Origin: Eutrigla gurnardus
Lineage: Eukaryota > Chordata > Actinopteri > Perciformes > Triglidae
Assembly (NCBI GenBank): GCA_963514095.1
Contig: OY741266.1
Span: 1,629,501-1,693,500 of the forward strand
Direction: 5' to 3'
Length of the DNA stretch: 64,000 nucleotides
Below, in pieces: positions 1-11,540 of the stretch. Position 1 is the first letter of the stretch, and each line of letters starts with the position of its first letter. The position numbers and the translations under genes are program-made. The notes below the pieces were generated by a model that made no database searches, was not told the origin of the DNA, and saw nothing but the letters and a program-made list of their open reading frames with translations.

Positions 1-342
1 GAGAGACAGAGAAAGGGGTGGGAATATTAAATTATCAGCAACGTTGTAGCTGTGAGCATAGCAGTGCAGTGTCATGGTAGGCTGGCTTTTAAGGTGACCA
101 CACCACCCATGTCATATACCATCATACAGCATCATTATCCACATATAATGTATACCATGGTAAAAAGTCAGGAAGGTATGAAGGTATGAAAAAACAGATA
201 CCGCCCAAGCCTACCTTGGATACACACACAATATCTGTTATTAGCATATTTTTGTTGTGGGTTTTGATATTTTCATGATACTTGATGATGATAGGAATAT
301 CAGCAGCCGTATCCTCACAGATGTGATGTAAAAGGTCACTTG

Positions 343-366
343 CACTGCATGAAAAGTGGGATTTTC
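343..366 (+). repeat. Left terminus of CACTA-like element, copy 1
   Basis: The sequence starts CACTGCATGAAAAGT and continues into GGATTTTC. The reverse complement of 19870-19893 matches this with one mismatch over 24 bases. The three bases before it are TTG. In copy 1 no right terminus follows, because the sequence diverges at 4896, so this copy is a truncated left part of the element described at 8612-19893. Confidence 0.6.
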
Positions 367-770
367 GTCAGTTAGCGGCCCTGTAAATTGCCGTGGAAGT
401 TAAGGTTTACGACTGCACACGGCAATTTGCAGGAAACACCGAAAACTGACGTGAATTGCCGGGAATTGACGTGGGCCTTGCTTGGCAGTTGTCCCCCCAT
501 GACCCCCCTCCCCGTAATCCTAGGGGAGGCTTTAACATGTAAATGAAAATGCTGTGAGCTATACAAATGCAAATCAGGGTAGCAGGGGGAGTTTTACCCC
601 AGGTGACATTTTTCTGAAAGGTGTTAACTTCATTTCATCTTCATTCAAAGATATAACTTCATTTCATCTTCATTCAAAGATACACAAAACAATTTGCTTC
701 AACAATTACTTTTAATCAGGCTTTGCCACAAAGGTAAAATGTACATTCATGCAAACAACATCACAGTCTC

Positions 771-1103
771 CTAGAGCTCAACCACTGTGCATAGTGGCAT
801 GACTACAGTGACCCTTTCTTTGGTCTTGCTTAAATGCACAGTGGATGTGTTAACCACACATCTCCCAGCAAAGCGCTCAACAGGCAGAAATGATGCTGGG
901 TATGACGTGGCTGTTCCCTGCAAGCTCCAAACTTCTATTGGCTTTCCATAAAAATGTCTGTCCGGATGGGGATGAAGCCAGGAAACTTGCGCAATAACAT
1001 GTTTAAATGCAGTACCTTTTGACACAACATTAACAACTATAAACTGCTTTATAATGGCTGGTCGTAGTTCTGCTAGAGGGTCAAGGATGGGTTCATAGAT
1101 CAT
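771..1103 (-). CDS. Element-encoded C-terminal domain ORF, copy 1
   Basis: A 110-residue open frame ends at 771. It carries a compact domain with the landmarks VSWLHPHP, a hydrophobic PIEVWS, PASFLPVERFAGRC and a closing TVVMPL. This arrangement resembles, from memory, C-terminal domains of transposon proteins in fish genomes; I cannot name the family with certainty. It lies on the strand opposite the spliced gene at 1331-3057, inside the left part of the CACTA-like element, so it may be the last exon of that element's transposase. No splice partner upstream was resolved. It is repeated at 9040-9372. Confidence 0.4.
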   Translation of the reverse strand: MIYEPILDPLAELRPAIIKQFIVVNVVSKGTAFKHVIAQVSWLHPHPDRHFYGKPIEVWSLQGTATSYPASFLPVERFAGRCVVNTSTVHLSKTKERVTVVMPLCTVVEL

Positions 1104-1330
1104 AGATCTCGGCTGTGTTCAAAATGCCATACTAACGTCCTACTCGTACTTAATTGTGACGTAAATTTGAGTACGTAGTGCGTTCACATACAATAGTATG
1201 TGAATTTGTGTACGCGAGAAATGCCCGGATGTATACTGCATTGGCAAGAATTTCTAAATGTCCTTGCTAAATCTACTCAACTTCCCCAAAATGCATTGCG
1301 GCTCGTCTGACTTCTGAAAAGTTTTGGATA

Positions 1331-3057
1331 ATGGCGGACGACTGCGGTGATTCTGGCGACAGCCCGACACAAACCGCGTACACATGTAAGTATACTGTAA
1401 CATGACTTTTATGTTTCCAGCTGACTTTTAAATCGTATTGATAATGAACGTTACTTTATTGTTGTTGGCATTGTACGTTAACGTTACGAATCGAAGGTCC
1501 TGCCAGGCGGCTAGCCTACTGACGGTAATTTACCATAGGGGTTAGCGAGCGCAAGCGAAGCGGAAAATGTGCCGTTTTTACTGACGTTAACTAATAATAT
1601 AGTGCTTATGTTAAACCGTGGTTATATATTTACTAACGGTGATTAATAACGCCGTGCACCGTTGTCCGTTAAAGGGACGGATGCAGACACCGGGCGCCTC
1701 ATTCAGTGGAGGGAACGATGAGGAGAAGTTCACCGGCAGGAGGAATGCTGCTCCGAGAGGCTTCACTTAAGAAAATGTGGTTTAAATGTTATAATTCTTA
1801 TATCCAGGACTGCTGTTGCCTCTGAGGATGTCCCAGGACTGCTGGAGTGGCTGGGCTTCGTCGCTGTCACCCCCATCACCACCGTGGAACTATGGACATG
1901 GAACCCATCTGTTCTGTTAGTAAGCAGTGGACGAGGTTCTCCGTGGAACGCCTTGAAAGACAGAAGTCCTTCCTTAAAGAGACTAACGTTAACTCGAAGA
2001 AGAGAAGACGGGTGAACAATCCCAAGATTGCGGTAAGAATATGTTCGGTGACTGCTAGCTAAGCTAAAATTAGCAAAGCAAGCCCAAGCTAAAAGTAGCT
2101 TAAAAGCTAATAGTCCAAGCTAAAAGTAGCATAGTAGCCTTGTAAAAGAACAAGAGAGAGAACCAGTGTAACGTTAAGTTGCTTTGTTAAGTGTATGTTG
2201 TTGGTCTTTTACAGGAAGCAGTACGCCGTCTTCAAAACTCGGAGACGAATTGTAGGCGCTACAAACCGGAGCAAGGGTACGATTTAAAGAATATGCTTTC
2301 ATTCTGCTGTATAAGGAAATAGATGCGTTAACAGTAGATACCGATCTTAACTGTTCATTTTGTTTTCACAGACGAACCTCGCCTCATAACGAAGCTGTGA
2401 CCTCTTACTTGCTCGGAGCTTTGTCCGCAAGTCCGGATTTCTATGACGCTGATAGTGACGCCATTGTGTGTAAGTAACTTTTACTGTTTTCTTCTTCCTT
2501 GTTTTAATTTTACTGTGACTTAAGTTTTCTTATTCATACCACTCATTTAATTGTTTTCCAGCTGCCTGTAAGACATACTATGAAACGGTACGCAGGAGCT
2601 TCAGACACACACAGCCTGATCTCGCATCGCAGGCGGAAGCTGTGAAGAGGTCAGCTCGGAGTCGTTCCAGGAGAAAGAGGGTAAGACTTATTAGATTTAT
2701 TAGATCCGTTTTTGGTCAATGTGACCAAACCTACCTAAACCTATTTTTCAGGAGCATTAATAGATGTGTTGTGTCCATGCGCAGTGCATTGCGCAGTACT
2801 GATTGTCTTTATTGATTGTTTTACAGCTGCTGGAAGCGAGACGGAGGGTGCTTGCTGGCGATGAGGTGGACCGTTGGAAGTGCGCCACCACAGACATGAT
2901 GTCTGATGAGGAGGACGGCGTCGTTGGCGGGGTGTCTGGATGGATTGTGCGACCTCCATCCTCTCGTAGCCAGGAGCTCACCGAGCTCTGTGCGACTCTA
3001 CAGTCGCGATTAGAGAAGACTCCCAAGTACAGGGCCACGCACCGCAGGCGGCTGTAA
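1331..3057 (+). CDS. Spliced element-borne gene with basic then acidic C-terminus, copy 1
   Basis: Five exons join in one frame with canonical GT..AG introns: an exon ending at 2032 (readable from about 1838), 2215-2276, 2372-2469, 2562-2680 and 2827-3057 (stop TAA). A possible first exon starts with ATG at 1331 and ends at a GTAAGT donor after 1385, but its phase does not fit the next exon, so the 5' part is unresolved. The C-terminal half has a YYETVRRSFRH segment, a stretch rich in Arg and Ser (SARSRSRRKR), an acidic MSDEEDG, then GWIVRPPSSRSQEL and a KYRATHRRRL end. From memory this resembles fish proteins annotated as C14orf93-like; the function is unknown. A Myb/SANT-like remnant (LIQW, then FTGRRNAA in another frame) lies at about 1679-1772. 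A poly(A) signal follows at 3140. Confidence 0.6.
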
Positions 3058-3139
3058 AATTGACCAAATTCGGACAGAATGTCGCCAGTTCATTTGTTTG
3101 TTGTGTGGGCAAATTTGTACAGTTGTGTGTTGTGTTGTC

Positions 3140-3145
3140 AATAAA
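3140..3145 (+). terminator. Poly(A) signal of the spliced gene, copy 1
   Basis: AATAAA lies 83 bases past the stop codon and is followed by a T-rich stretch. It fits the end of the transcript from 1331-3057. The same signal occurs at 11409 in copy 2. Confidence 0.6.
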
Positions 3146-3271
3146 GCTCTTTCTTTGAATACTTCCTCCTGGCAATTTTTCCTTTCCTCAATAAATTCAT
3201 TCATATTTATATTTATAAATATATAAATAAATAAAAATAAATATATGTGTGTGTATATATATATGTATATA

Positions 3272-4895
3272 CACTCAACAAAAATATAAACGCAACACTT
3301 TTGTTTTTGCTCCCATTTTTCATGAGATGGACTTAAAGATCTAAAATTCATTCCAGATACACAATATTACCATTTCTCTCAAACATTGTTCACAAATCAG
3401 TCTAAATGTGTGATAGTGAGCACTTCTGCTTTGCTGAGATAATCCATCCCACCTCACAGGTGTGCCACATCAAGATGCTGATCTGACATCATGATTAGTG
3501 CACAGGTGTGCCTTAGACTGTCCACAATAAAAGGCCACCCTGAAATGTGCATTTTTTTGCTTTATTGGGGGTCTGGGGACTCAGAACCAGTCAGTATCTG
3601 GTGTGACCACCATTTGCCTCATGCAGTGCAACACATCTTCTTCGCATAGAGTGTATCAGATTGTCAATTGTGGCCTGTGGAATGTTGGTCCACTCCTCTT
3701 CAATGGCTGTGCGAAGTTGCTGGATATTAGTGGGAACTGGTACACGCTGTCGTATACGCCGGTCAAGCACATCCCAAACATGCTCAATGGGTGACATGTC
3801 CGGTGAGTATGCTGGCCATGCAAGAACTGGGACATTTTCAGCTTCCAAGAATTGTGTACAGATCCTTGCAACATGGGGCCGTGCATTATCTTGCTGAAAC
3901 ATGAGGTGATGTTCATGGATGTATGGCACAACAATGGGCCTCAGGATCTCATCACGGTATCTCTGTGCATTCAAAATGCCATCAATAAAATGCACCTGTG
4001 TTCTTCATCCATAACAGATGCCTGCCCATACCATAACCCCACCACCACCATGGGCCACTCGATTCACAACATTGACATCAGCAAAGCGCTCACCCACACG
4101 ACGCCACACACGCTGTCTGCCATCTGCCCTGAACAATGTAAACCGAGATTCATCCGTGAAGAGAACACCTCTCCAACGTGCCAGACGCCGTCGAATGTGA
4201 GCATTTGCCCACTCAAGTCTGTTACGGCGACGAGCTGGAGTCAGGTCAAGACCCCGATGAGGACGACGAGCATGCAGTTGAGCTTGCCTGAGACGGTTTC
4301 TGACAGTTTGTGCAGAAATTGTTTGGTTATGCAAACCAATTGTTTCAGCAGCTGTCTGAGTGGCTGGTCTCAGACGATCTTGGAGGTGAACCTGCTGGAT
4401 GTGGAGGTCCTGGGCTGGTGTGGTTACACGTGGTCTGCGGTTGTGAGGCCGGTTGGATGTACTGCCATATTCTCTGAAACGCCTTTGGAGACGGCTTATG
4501 GTGGAGAAATGAACATTCAATGCACAAGCAACAGATCTGGTTGACATTCCTGCTGTCAGCATGCCAATTGCACGCTCCCTCAATGCTTGTGGCATCTGTG
4601 GCATTTTGCTGTGAGACAAAACTGCACATTTCAGAGTGGCCTTTTATTGTGGGCAGTATAAGGTACACCTGTGCACTAATCATGATGTCAGATCAGCATC
4701 TTGATGTGGCACACCTGTGAGGTGGGATGGATTATCTCAGTAAAGCAGAAGTGCTCATTATCACACATTTAGACAGATTTGTGAACAATGTTTGAGAGAA
4801 ATGGTAATATTGTGTATCTGGAATGAATTTTAGATCTTTAAGTCCATCTCATGAAAAATGGGAGCAAAAACAAAAGTGTTGCGTTTATATTTTTG
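3272..4895 (-). mobile_element. Tc1-like transposon, copy 1, right tip missing
   Basis: The left end reads CACTCAACAAAAATATAAAC next to a TA, and the first roughly 250 bases are repeated inverted at the right end, so the terminal repeats are long. The element carries a transposase on the minus strand. Compared with the full copy at 11541-13171, this copy lacks its last 7 bases: the terminal repeat runs straight into a Harbinger-type end at 4895. The insertion site is the AT-rich tract after the spliced gene. Confidence 0.92.
3591..4619 (-). pseudogene. Tc1 transposase, one in-frame stop, copy 1
   Basis: The frame opens at 4619 and reads through a helix-turn-helix N-terminus (ERAIGMLTAGMSTRSVACAL) and a second basic, DNA-binding-like region to a TGA at 4005-4007, then continues in the same frame to 3591, about 342 residues in all, the normal length of a Tc1 transposase. 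The catalytic triad is visible: FTDESRF (first D), QQDNARPH (second D) and SPDMSPIEHVWD (last E). A GRPR-like NRRPRV motif lies near residue 65. The only lesion I see is the stop. A CGA-to-TGA transition at a CpG would explain it, which is an inference. Confidence 0.93.
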
Positions 4896-5169
4896 GGCCT
4901 CATTTATTGGGCCTCATTTATCAAACGAACGTACGACCGAAAACCGTGCGTACGACCATTTCCACGCAAACTTCGGCATTTATCAACTTGGACGTAAGCG
5001 GAAGCTGCGATCAGATCTCACGTCAGGTCTGAGCTCGTGTACGCAAATTCGAGTCTGTGGATTTGCGGTGCAGCACAGCAAAATCTGGCGTAAAATAATG
5101 AACAAACCTCAGCTGTCATTAAGCATAAGCAGTCACATATTTAGAACAGATCAAAACGGATTATTAAAA

Positions 5170-5307
5170 CGAAAACATTTTCTTTTGAATGGAGTGCCCT
5201 TCGATGTGCCGGCGCAGCCGGATGAGCCCATGCCCATGGAGCCGTGGCCCGCACAGCCTCCACAGCGGGCTATACGGAGGAGACAGGACGTCATTTGTCG
5301 CTTTTAA
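5170..5307 (+). pseudogene. Possible Harbinger transposase C-terminal tail
   Basis: The last 40 or so codons before TAA at 5305-5307 read as a proline-rich linker ending in AIRRRQDVICRF. Harbinger transposases commonly end with an Arg-rich helix of this kind, and the position, convergent to the Myb-like gene and close to the element's left end, fits. No catalytic core (DDE) was found, so the rest of the gene has been lost. The identification is weak on its own. Confidence 0.35.
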
Positions 5308-5433
5308 AACGTAAAGTATACCTTAAACTCTTGCAAATGCTCTGCAGTATGAATCAGTAATGTGAAGTATTGTTGGTGGAATTGGCTAAAGGCATACTAA
5401 ACACAGACAACATTTAGTCATTTAAACATTTTA

Positions 5434-6317
5434 TTATGGCTTTTTTAGAGTGTCATTGATTTCTTTTAGTGTCTCATTAATTGCGTCAAGTGCGCCGACG
5501 ACTGAGGCCAATAACCTGCATATCTCCCCTTGTCTCTCCAGGACCTCTGCCGTGATCAGGTTCGGTCTGGGCGCAGCACGGGGGGCCGAGGGCACACGCT
5601 CACACTCGGCAGTAGTGGGACTGCTCTGGGGAGCAGATCTGGCTGACATCATGCTGGTGCCTGGCTCTGAAATATTTAATACAATAAAAATGTCACCCAT
5701 GCAACATGTGTAAGCCTAATTATTTGTAAGAAATGGTGTACAGTCTGATTTTTTTAATGCAAGCAAAAGGGGGTTGTTGGTTACCATTCTGCTCTGGGTC
5801 TGCTGCGAGTGCGTCTGTGTCACCTCCACCACTTATGCCACAGATCGACTCCGACCCAATTAAGGAGGCAATTTTTTCCTCCGTCCCCGTCAAGATCAGG
5901 CTGGAGTCTGTTTGGCCTCCTCCAGTCTGCCTGATGCTGCGTTTAAACGCAGCAATGCGTTTCTTGGTGGCCAGCTTCATATCCGACCATTTTTTCTTGA
6001 CCTAAATGCAAAGAATTGTTTTGATCAGTTAGCAGACATAAGCTTTTAGGCTGCGGATGAAAAGATTCATTTAAGTCGTTAGGCATGGGTTAAGTTATTG
6101 AGAATTATATTCAAACCTCAGCTGGAGTCCGTTCCTCTACGGCAACGCTGTTGACTGCCTCCGTTATCTTTTTCCAGACAGCGTTTTTGTGAGCCCCTTT
6201 TATGCCACCCTTCAGGCTGCCAAAAAGCACTGTCTTGTTGTGTTCCACCTCCGATGTCAGGATGCCGATCTCCGTGTCAGAAAAGTTTCTTTTCTTACCC
6301 ATGTTTCGTCTCTCCAT
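5434..6317 (-). CDS. Myb/SANT-like Harbinger accessory protein, three exons
   Basis: Exon 1 starts at the ATG at 6317 and encodes a Myb/SANT-like domain (KRNFSDTEIGILTSEVEHN, later NAVWKKITEAVNSV). It ends at a donor near 6115. Exon 2 begins after a TTTAG acceptor at about 6002 and continues the trihelix-type fold with KKKWSDMKLATKKRIAAFKR, up to a donor near 5785. Exon 3 runs from about 5672 (TTTCAG acceptor) to the stop at 5434 and ends in a helical segment (ERQGEICRLLASVVGALDAI). In autonomous Harbinger elements a Myb-like protein acts with the transposase in nuclear import and DNA binding. Here the frames are open, so the partner protein may still be made without its transposase. Confidence 0.75.
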
Positions 6318-6541
6318 GTTTGACCTCAGTGGGCGAGGCCTCCGAAACAGGAATATTTATGGGCATAACATGTTAATGACGATCGAATTCAGCCGCCGCA
6401 TTTATCAAGGCCCGCTCATTCGTACGCTGAGATTGGTCAGATACGAACGTTTCATAAATCGCACGTGTGTCCTGTCGTAAGACCAAATCTGCGCTCAGAT
6501 CTGCGCCCGTTTTCACGCAAGATTGATAAATGAGGCCCATT

Positions 6542-7831
6542 GTGTGTTGGCAAGTAAATTGGTATATTAAGACGAAAACATTATTATTTTAGGATGGGGT
6601 AGTGGTGCACTTCAAAATTAGTATTGCAACAACAAACACTGATCCAAAAAAACTGTTTCACAACTTTTTGTTATATTATCCTAACAAAACTATTTTCACC
6701 TCTACTTAAGTCATTAAAACAGGAGAGCAAACAATATGGATAATTGGATTGTCAAAATATCTTTTCTCACTTGCCTCACAGGGCTTCCTTAAACACTAAA
6801 TCTGTTGTCAGCATACTGAAGAATCCAATAATTAAAAACAAGCAGTGAAAGAAGACCAATCTGAATGATAATAAAGATGCTGAATAAAATGAAGAATGAA
6901 GAGTATTTTCTGTTCCCAAGGTCAAGAATGAACATTCACACCCAACATGTTAAATCGATTATTTAATGCCTAGTTTAATGCCTTAGTTAAATGCATTGGT
7001 GAATAAATTAACTTTACCTGCAACATATTAAGGCTGGGAGGAGAGCCTTTTCCTTGGCTCACATCCTACAACTTTCACTGAATTTCACTGAGCATACTGT
7101 ACGTCACATGCATTCTGTGAGTTTCCAAAGATGGAAAGGTGATTAGATCAGAACTCTGCAGGTACAAGCCCTAATTGTCTTTCTTAAAATTCATAGTTCT
7201 CTCCACAGAGCCAAGTAGAGTAACACCTGCTGTGAAATGACAAGTACATTATATGAAAGGTTAGACGTCACAAGGAAAAGGTTTGTGATGATATACTGTA
7301 TTTTTGGGGTTTTGTTATGTTAATATCTAAGCATCCTAGAAAAGGATATTTCCATTTACCCTTGTGCAGCTGGAAAAAGGCTAACTCAGAGGGTGGGTGC
7401 ACTCAAAGTAGTGACATTTCCTATAACGTCAGAATTATGCTGGTCCATCCTGTAGACCTTAGTGCTCTGTGTAGTTCCCCAGAGACACTGCATTGTTGGC
7501 ATGAGCTTCCATTACAGTCATCACAACACAACATGGGTCACCATGTACTGGAACATTCTGCCAGTCATATAAGAGCTTCATCATAGCCTTGAACTTGAGT
7601 CTCCATTTCCCCCACAGAGGATCAAACCCCCCAACAGTCCATATTCAGCTGAAAGCCGGCACATTGTCCATCCTTTTATAGAAGGTGCATTCCAGCCTCA
7701 GTCAGGCCTTCAGCTGTCCCTCCAGTACTGGTACCAGCTCCACACTTCTGGCACCCTGAACCCGGTTCCTGTGTGTCAGCCAGTTGGTCAGTTGAGCAGA
7801 TTATATGGAGCTCACTGTAGTGTCGCTTTCA
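6542..7831. other. No recognisable feature
   Basis: This AT-rich stretch has only short open frames without domain character, no terminal repeats that I could pair, and no simple-sequence tract of note. It is unique to the spacer between the two 4.9-kb duplicates. Confidence 0.5.
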
Positions 7832-8042
7832 GAGTGAATTAAAAAGCAGGCTTTAAAGCAGACAAACAAGTACTGAAAAGGTTTCAAATCAGAATCGATG
7901 CTTCATCTGATCAGCTCTTCAGATCAGCCTTTAGAGACCACTGATTAAACAATTTAGAATGAATATCAGCTGATTGGGAATGGATATCAGCCATTTTTTT
8001 ATACTTGTTTGTCTGCTTTCAAGCCTGCTCTTGAATTAGCTC
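7832..8042. repeat. Imperfect inverted repeat, 41-bp arms
   Basis: The arm at 7832-7872, with core GCAGGCTTTAAAGCAGACAA, is mirrored at 8002-8042 with about five mismatches, separated by roughly 130 bases. The two could fold into a hairpin or be the ends of a short non-autonomous DNA element. No target duplication was found. Confidence 0.55.
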
Positions 8043-9039
8043 TTAGATTAGAGCGAGACTACGACGAGCTCACTGACGCTGAGCCCGGTGTGTGTGCAAT
8101 GAGGTTAGAAATTAATCTATGAACCAACTTGCGTAACCGCTCATTTAGTCAAAAACATCCTGGTTAACTGTTGACATCCCTAGTTTATAGTTACAGGATG
8201 CAACCATCATCTGCTCTCTTCAGCCCACTGATTGTCGGTACCATTGGTACCTGCTGTTTGTGTGGTTGAGAGAGACAGAGAAAGGGGTGGGAATATTAAA
8301 TTATCAGCAACGTTGTAGCTGTGAGCATAGCAGTGCAGTGTCATGGTAGGCTGGCTTTTAAGGTGACCACACCACCCATGTCATATACCATCATACAGCA
8401 TCATTATCCACATATAATGTATACCATGGTAAAAAGTCAGGAAGGTATGAAGGTATGAAAAAACAGATACCGCCCAAGCCTACCTTGGATACACACACAA
8501 TATCTGTTATTAGCATATTTTTGTTGTGGGTTTTGATATTTTCATGATACTTGATGATGATAGGAATATCAGCAGCCGTATCCTCACAGATGTGATGTAA
8601 AAGGTCACTTGCACTGCATGAAAAGTGGGATTTTCGTCAGTTAGCGGCCCTGTAAATTGCCGTGGAAGTTAAGGTTTACGACTGCACACGGCAATTTGCA
8701 GGAAACACCGAAAACTGACGTGAATTGCCGGGAATTGACGTGGGCCTTGCTTGGCAGTTGTCCCCCCATGACCCCCCTCCCCGTAATCCTAGGGGAGGCT
8801 TTAACATGTAAATGAAAATGCTGTGAGCTATACAAATGCAAATCAGGGTAGCAGGGGGAGTTTTACCCCAGGTGACATTTTTCTGAAAGGTGTTAACTTC
8901 ATTTCATCTTCATTCAAAGATATAACTTCATTTCATCTTCATTCAAAGATACACAAAACAATTTGCTTCAACAATTACTTTTAATCAGGCTTTGCCACAA
9001 AGGTAAAATGTACATTCATGCAAACAACATCACAGTCTC

Positions 9040-9372
9040 CTAGAGCTCAACCACTGTGCATAGTGGCATGACTACAGTGACCCTTTCTTTGGTCTTGCTT
9101 AAATGCACAGTGGATGTGTTAACCACACATCTCCCAGCAAAGCGCTCAACAGGCAGAAATGATGCTGGGTATGACGTGGCTGTTCCCTGCAAGCTCCAAA
9201 CTTCTATTGGCTTTCCATAAAAATGTCTGTCCGGATGGGGATGAAGCCAGGAAACTTGCGCAATAACATGTTTAAATGCAGTACCTTTTGACACAACATT
9301 AACAACTATAAACTGCTTTATAATGGCTGGTCGTAGTTCTGCTAGAGGGTCAAGGATGGGTTCATAGATCAT
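9040..9372 (-). CDS. Element-encoded C-terminal domain ORF, copy 2
   Basis: The protein is identical to the one at 771-1103 (110 residues; landmarks VSWLHPHP, PIEVWS, PVERFAGRC). In this copy it sits 430 bases inside the left terminus of a CACTA-like element whose right terminus is also present, which supports the view that it is part of that element's coding capacity rather than a host gene. Confidence 0.4.
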   Translation of the reverse strand: MIYEPILDPLAELRPAIIKQFIVVNVVSKGTAFKHVIAQVSWLHPHPDRHFYGKPIEVWSLQGTATSYPASFLPVERFAGRCVVNTSTVHLSKTKERVTVVMPLCTVVEL

Positions 9373-9599
9373 AGATCTCGGCTGTGTTCAAAATGCCATA
9401 CTAACGTCCTACTCGTACTTAATTGTGACGTAAATTTGAGTACGTAGTGCGTTCACATACAATAGTATGTGAATTTGTGTACGCGAGAAATGCCCGGATG
9501 TATACTGCATTGGCAAGAATTTCTAAATGTCCTTGCTAAATCTACTCAACTTCCCCAAAATGCATTGCGGCTCGTCTGACTTCTGAAAAGTTTTGGATA

Positions 9600-11326
9600 A
9601 TGGCGGACGACTGCGGTGATTCTGGCGACAGCCCGACACAAACCGCGTACACATGTAAGTATACTGTAACATGACTTTTATGTTTCCAGCTGACTTTTAA
9701 ATCGTATTGATAATGAACGTTACTTTATTGTTGTTGGCATTGTACGTTAACGTTACGAATCGAAGGTCCTGCCAGGCGGCTAGCCTACTGACGGTAATTT
9801 ACCATAGGGGTTAGCGAGCGCAAGCGAAGCGGAAAATGTGCCGTTTTTACTGACGTTAACTAATAATATAGTGCTTATGTTAAACCGTGGTTATATATTT
9901 ACTAACGGTGATTAATAACGCCGTGCACCGTTGTCCGTTAAAGGGACGGATGCAGACACCGGGCGCCTCATTCAGTGGAGGGAACGATGAGGAGAAGTTC
10001 ACCGGCAGGAGGAATGCTGCTCCGAGAGGCTTCACTTAAGAAAATGTGGTTTAAATGTTATAATTCTTATATCCAGGACTGCTGTTGCCTCTGAGGATGT
10101 CCCAGGACTGCTGGAGTGGCTGGGCTTCGTCGCTGTCACCCCCATCACCACCGTGGAACTATGGACATGGAACCCATCTGTTCTGTTAGTAAGCAGTGGA
10201 CGAGGTTCTCCGTGGAACGCCTTGAAAGACAGAAGTCCTTCCTTAAAGAGACTAACGTTAACTCGAAGAAGAGAAGACGGGTGAACAATCCCAAGATTGC
10301 GGTAAGAATATGTTCGGTGACTGCTAGCTAAGCTAAAATTAGCAAAGCAAGCCCAAGCTAAAAGTAGCTTAAAAGCTAATAGTCCAAGCTAAAAGTAGCA
10401 TAGTAGCCTTGTAAAAGAACAAGAGAGAGAACCAGTGTAACGTTAAGTTGCTTTGTTAAGTGTATGTTGTTGGTCTTTTACAGGAAGCAGTACGCCGTCT
10501 TCAAAACTCGGAGACGAATTGTAGGCGCTACAAACCGGAGCAAGGGTACGATTTAAAGAATATGCTTTCATTCTGCTGTATAAGGAAATAGATGCGTTAA
10601 CAGTAGATACCGATCTTAACTGTTCATTTTGTTTTCACAGACGAACCTCGCCTCATAACGAAGCTGTGACCTCTTACTTGCTCGGAGCTTTGTCCGCAAG
10701 TCCGGATTTCTATGACGCTGATAGTGACGCCATTGTGTGTAAGTAACTTTTACTGTTTTCTTCTTCCTTGTTTTAATTTTACTGTGACTTAAGTTTTCTT
10801 ATTCATACCACTCATTTAATTGTTTTCCAGCTGCCTGTAAGACATACTATGAAACGGTACGCAGGAGCTTCAGACACACACAGCCTGATCTCGCATCGCA
10901 GGCGGAAGCTGTGAAGAGGTCAGCTCGGAGTCGTTCCAGGAGAAAGAGGGTAAGACTTATTAGATTTATTAGATCCGTTTTTGGTCAATGTGACCAAACC
11001 TACCTAAACCTATTTTTCAGGAGCATTAATAGATGTGTTGTGTCCATGCGCAGTGCATTGCGCAGTACTGATTGTCTTTATTGATTGTTTTACAGCTGCT
11101 GGAAGCGAGACGGAGGGTGCTTGCTGGCGATGAGGTGGACCGTTGGAAGTGCGCCACCACAGACATGATGTCTGATGAGGAGGACGGCGTCGTTGGCGGG
11201 GTGTCTGGATGGATTGTGCGACCTCCATCCTCTCGTAGCCAGGAGCTCACCGAGCTCTGTGCGACTCTACAGTCGCGATTAGAGAAGACTCCCAAGTACA
11301 GGGCCACGCACCGCAGGCGGCTGTAA
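9600..11326 (+). CDS. Spliced element-borne gene, copy 2
   Basis: This is the same gene as at 1331-3057. The exons in frame are: an exon ending at 10301, then 10484-10545, 10641-10738, 10831-10949 and 11096-11326 (TAA). All donors and acceptors are intact. The joined frame stays open through four introns, which argues that it was recently functional. It has no signal peptide or membrane segment, and the Arg/Ser-rich stretch could act in nuclear localisation or nucleic-acid binding (inference). The first exon (ATG at 9600) cannot be joined in phase. Between the termini of the CACTA-like element it could be an accessory gene or a captured host gene. Confidence 0.6.
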
Positions 11327-11540
11327 AATTGACCAAATTCGGACAGAATGTCGCCAGTTCATTTGTTTGTTGTGTGGGCAAATTTGTACAGTTGTGTGTT
11401 GTGTTGTCAATAAAGCTCTTTCTTTGAATACTTCCTCCTGGCAATTTTTCCTTTCCTCAATAAATTCATTCATATTTATATTTATAAATATATAAATAAA
11501 TAAAAATAAATATATGTGTGTGTATATATATATGTATATA

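Larger units (their letters stand above)
1..4895 (+). repeat. Large direct duplication, copy 1
   Basis: Positions 1-4895 recur at 8270-13164 with a constant offset of 8269. All open frames in the two copies translate identically, and the lines I compared by eye, including the AT-rich microsatellite next to the Tc1 element, show no difference. The match ends at 4895/13164, inside the last bases of the Tc1 terminal repeat. The left limit is unknown because the window starts inside the repeat. Either a very recent segmental duplication or a haplotypic assembly duplication could produce this. Confidence 0.97.
4909..6538. mobile_element. PIF/Harbinger-type transposon derivative
   Basis: The ends are perfect inverted repeats, GGGCCTCATTTATCAA at 4909 and its reverse complement ending at 6538, flanked by ATT on both sides (4906-4908 and 6539-6541), a 3-bp duplication as expected for this superfamily. 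A second copy of the first 12 terminal bases sits directly outside at 4895. The element keeps a Myb/SANT-like gene on the minus strand and only a possible tail of the transposase on the plus strand, so it is non-autonomous. It lies only in the segment between the two 4.9-kb duplicates. Confidence 0.82.

Noticed and set aside
3852..4544. 230-codon plus-strand frame (and its copy at 12121-12813)
   Set aside because: It is the antisense of the Tc1 transposase, which has clear catalytic motifs on the minus strand.
7317..7586. 89-codon frame in the duplication spacer
   Set aside because: No motif, neighbour or codon pattern supports it.
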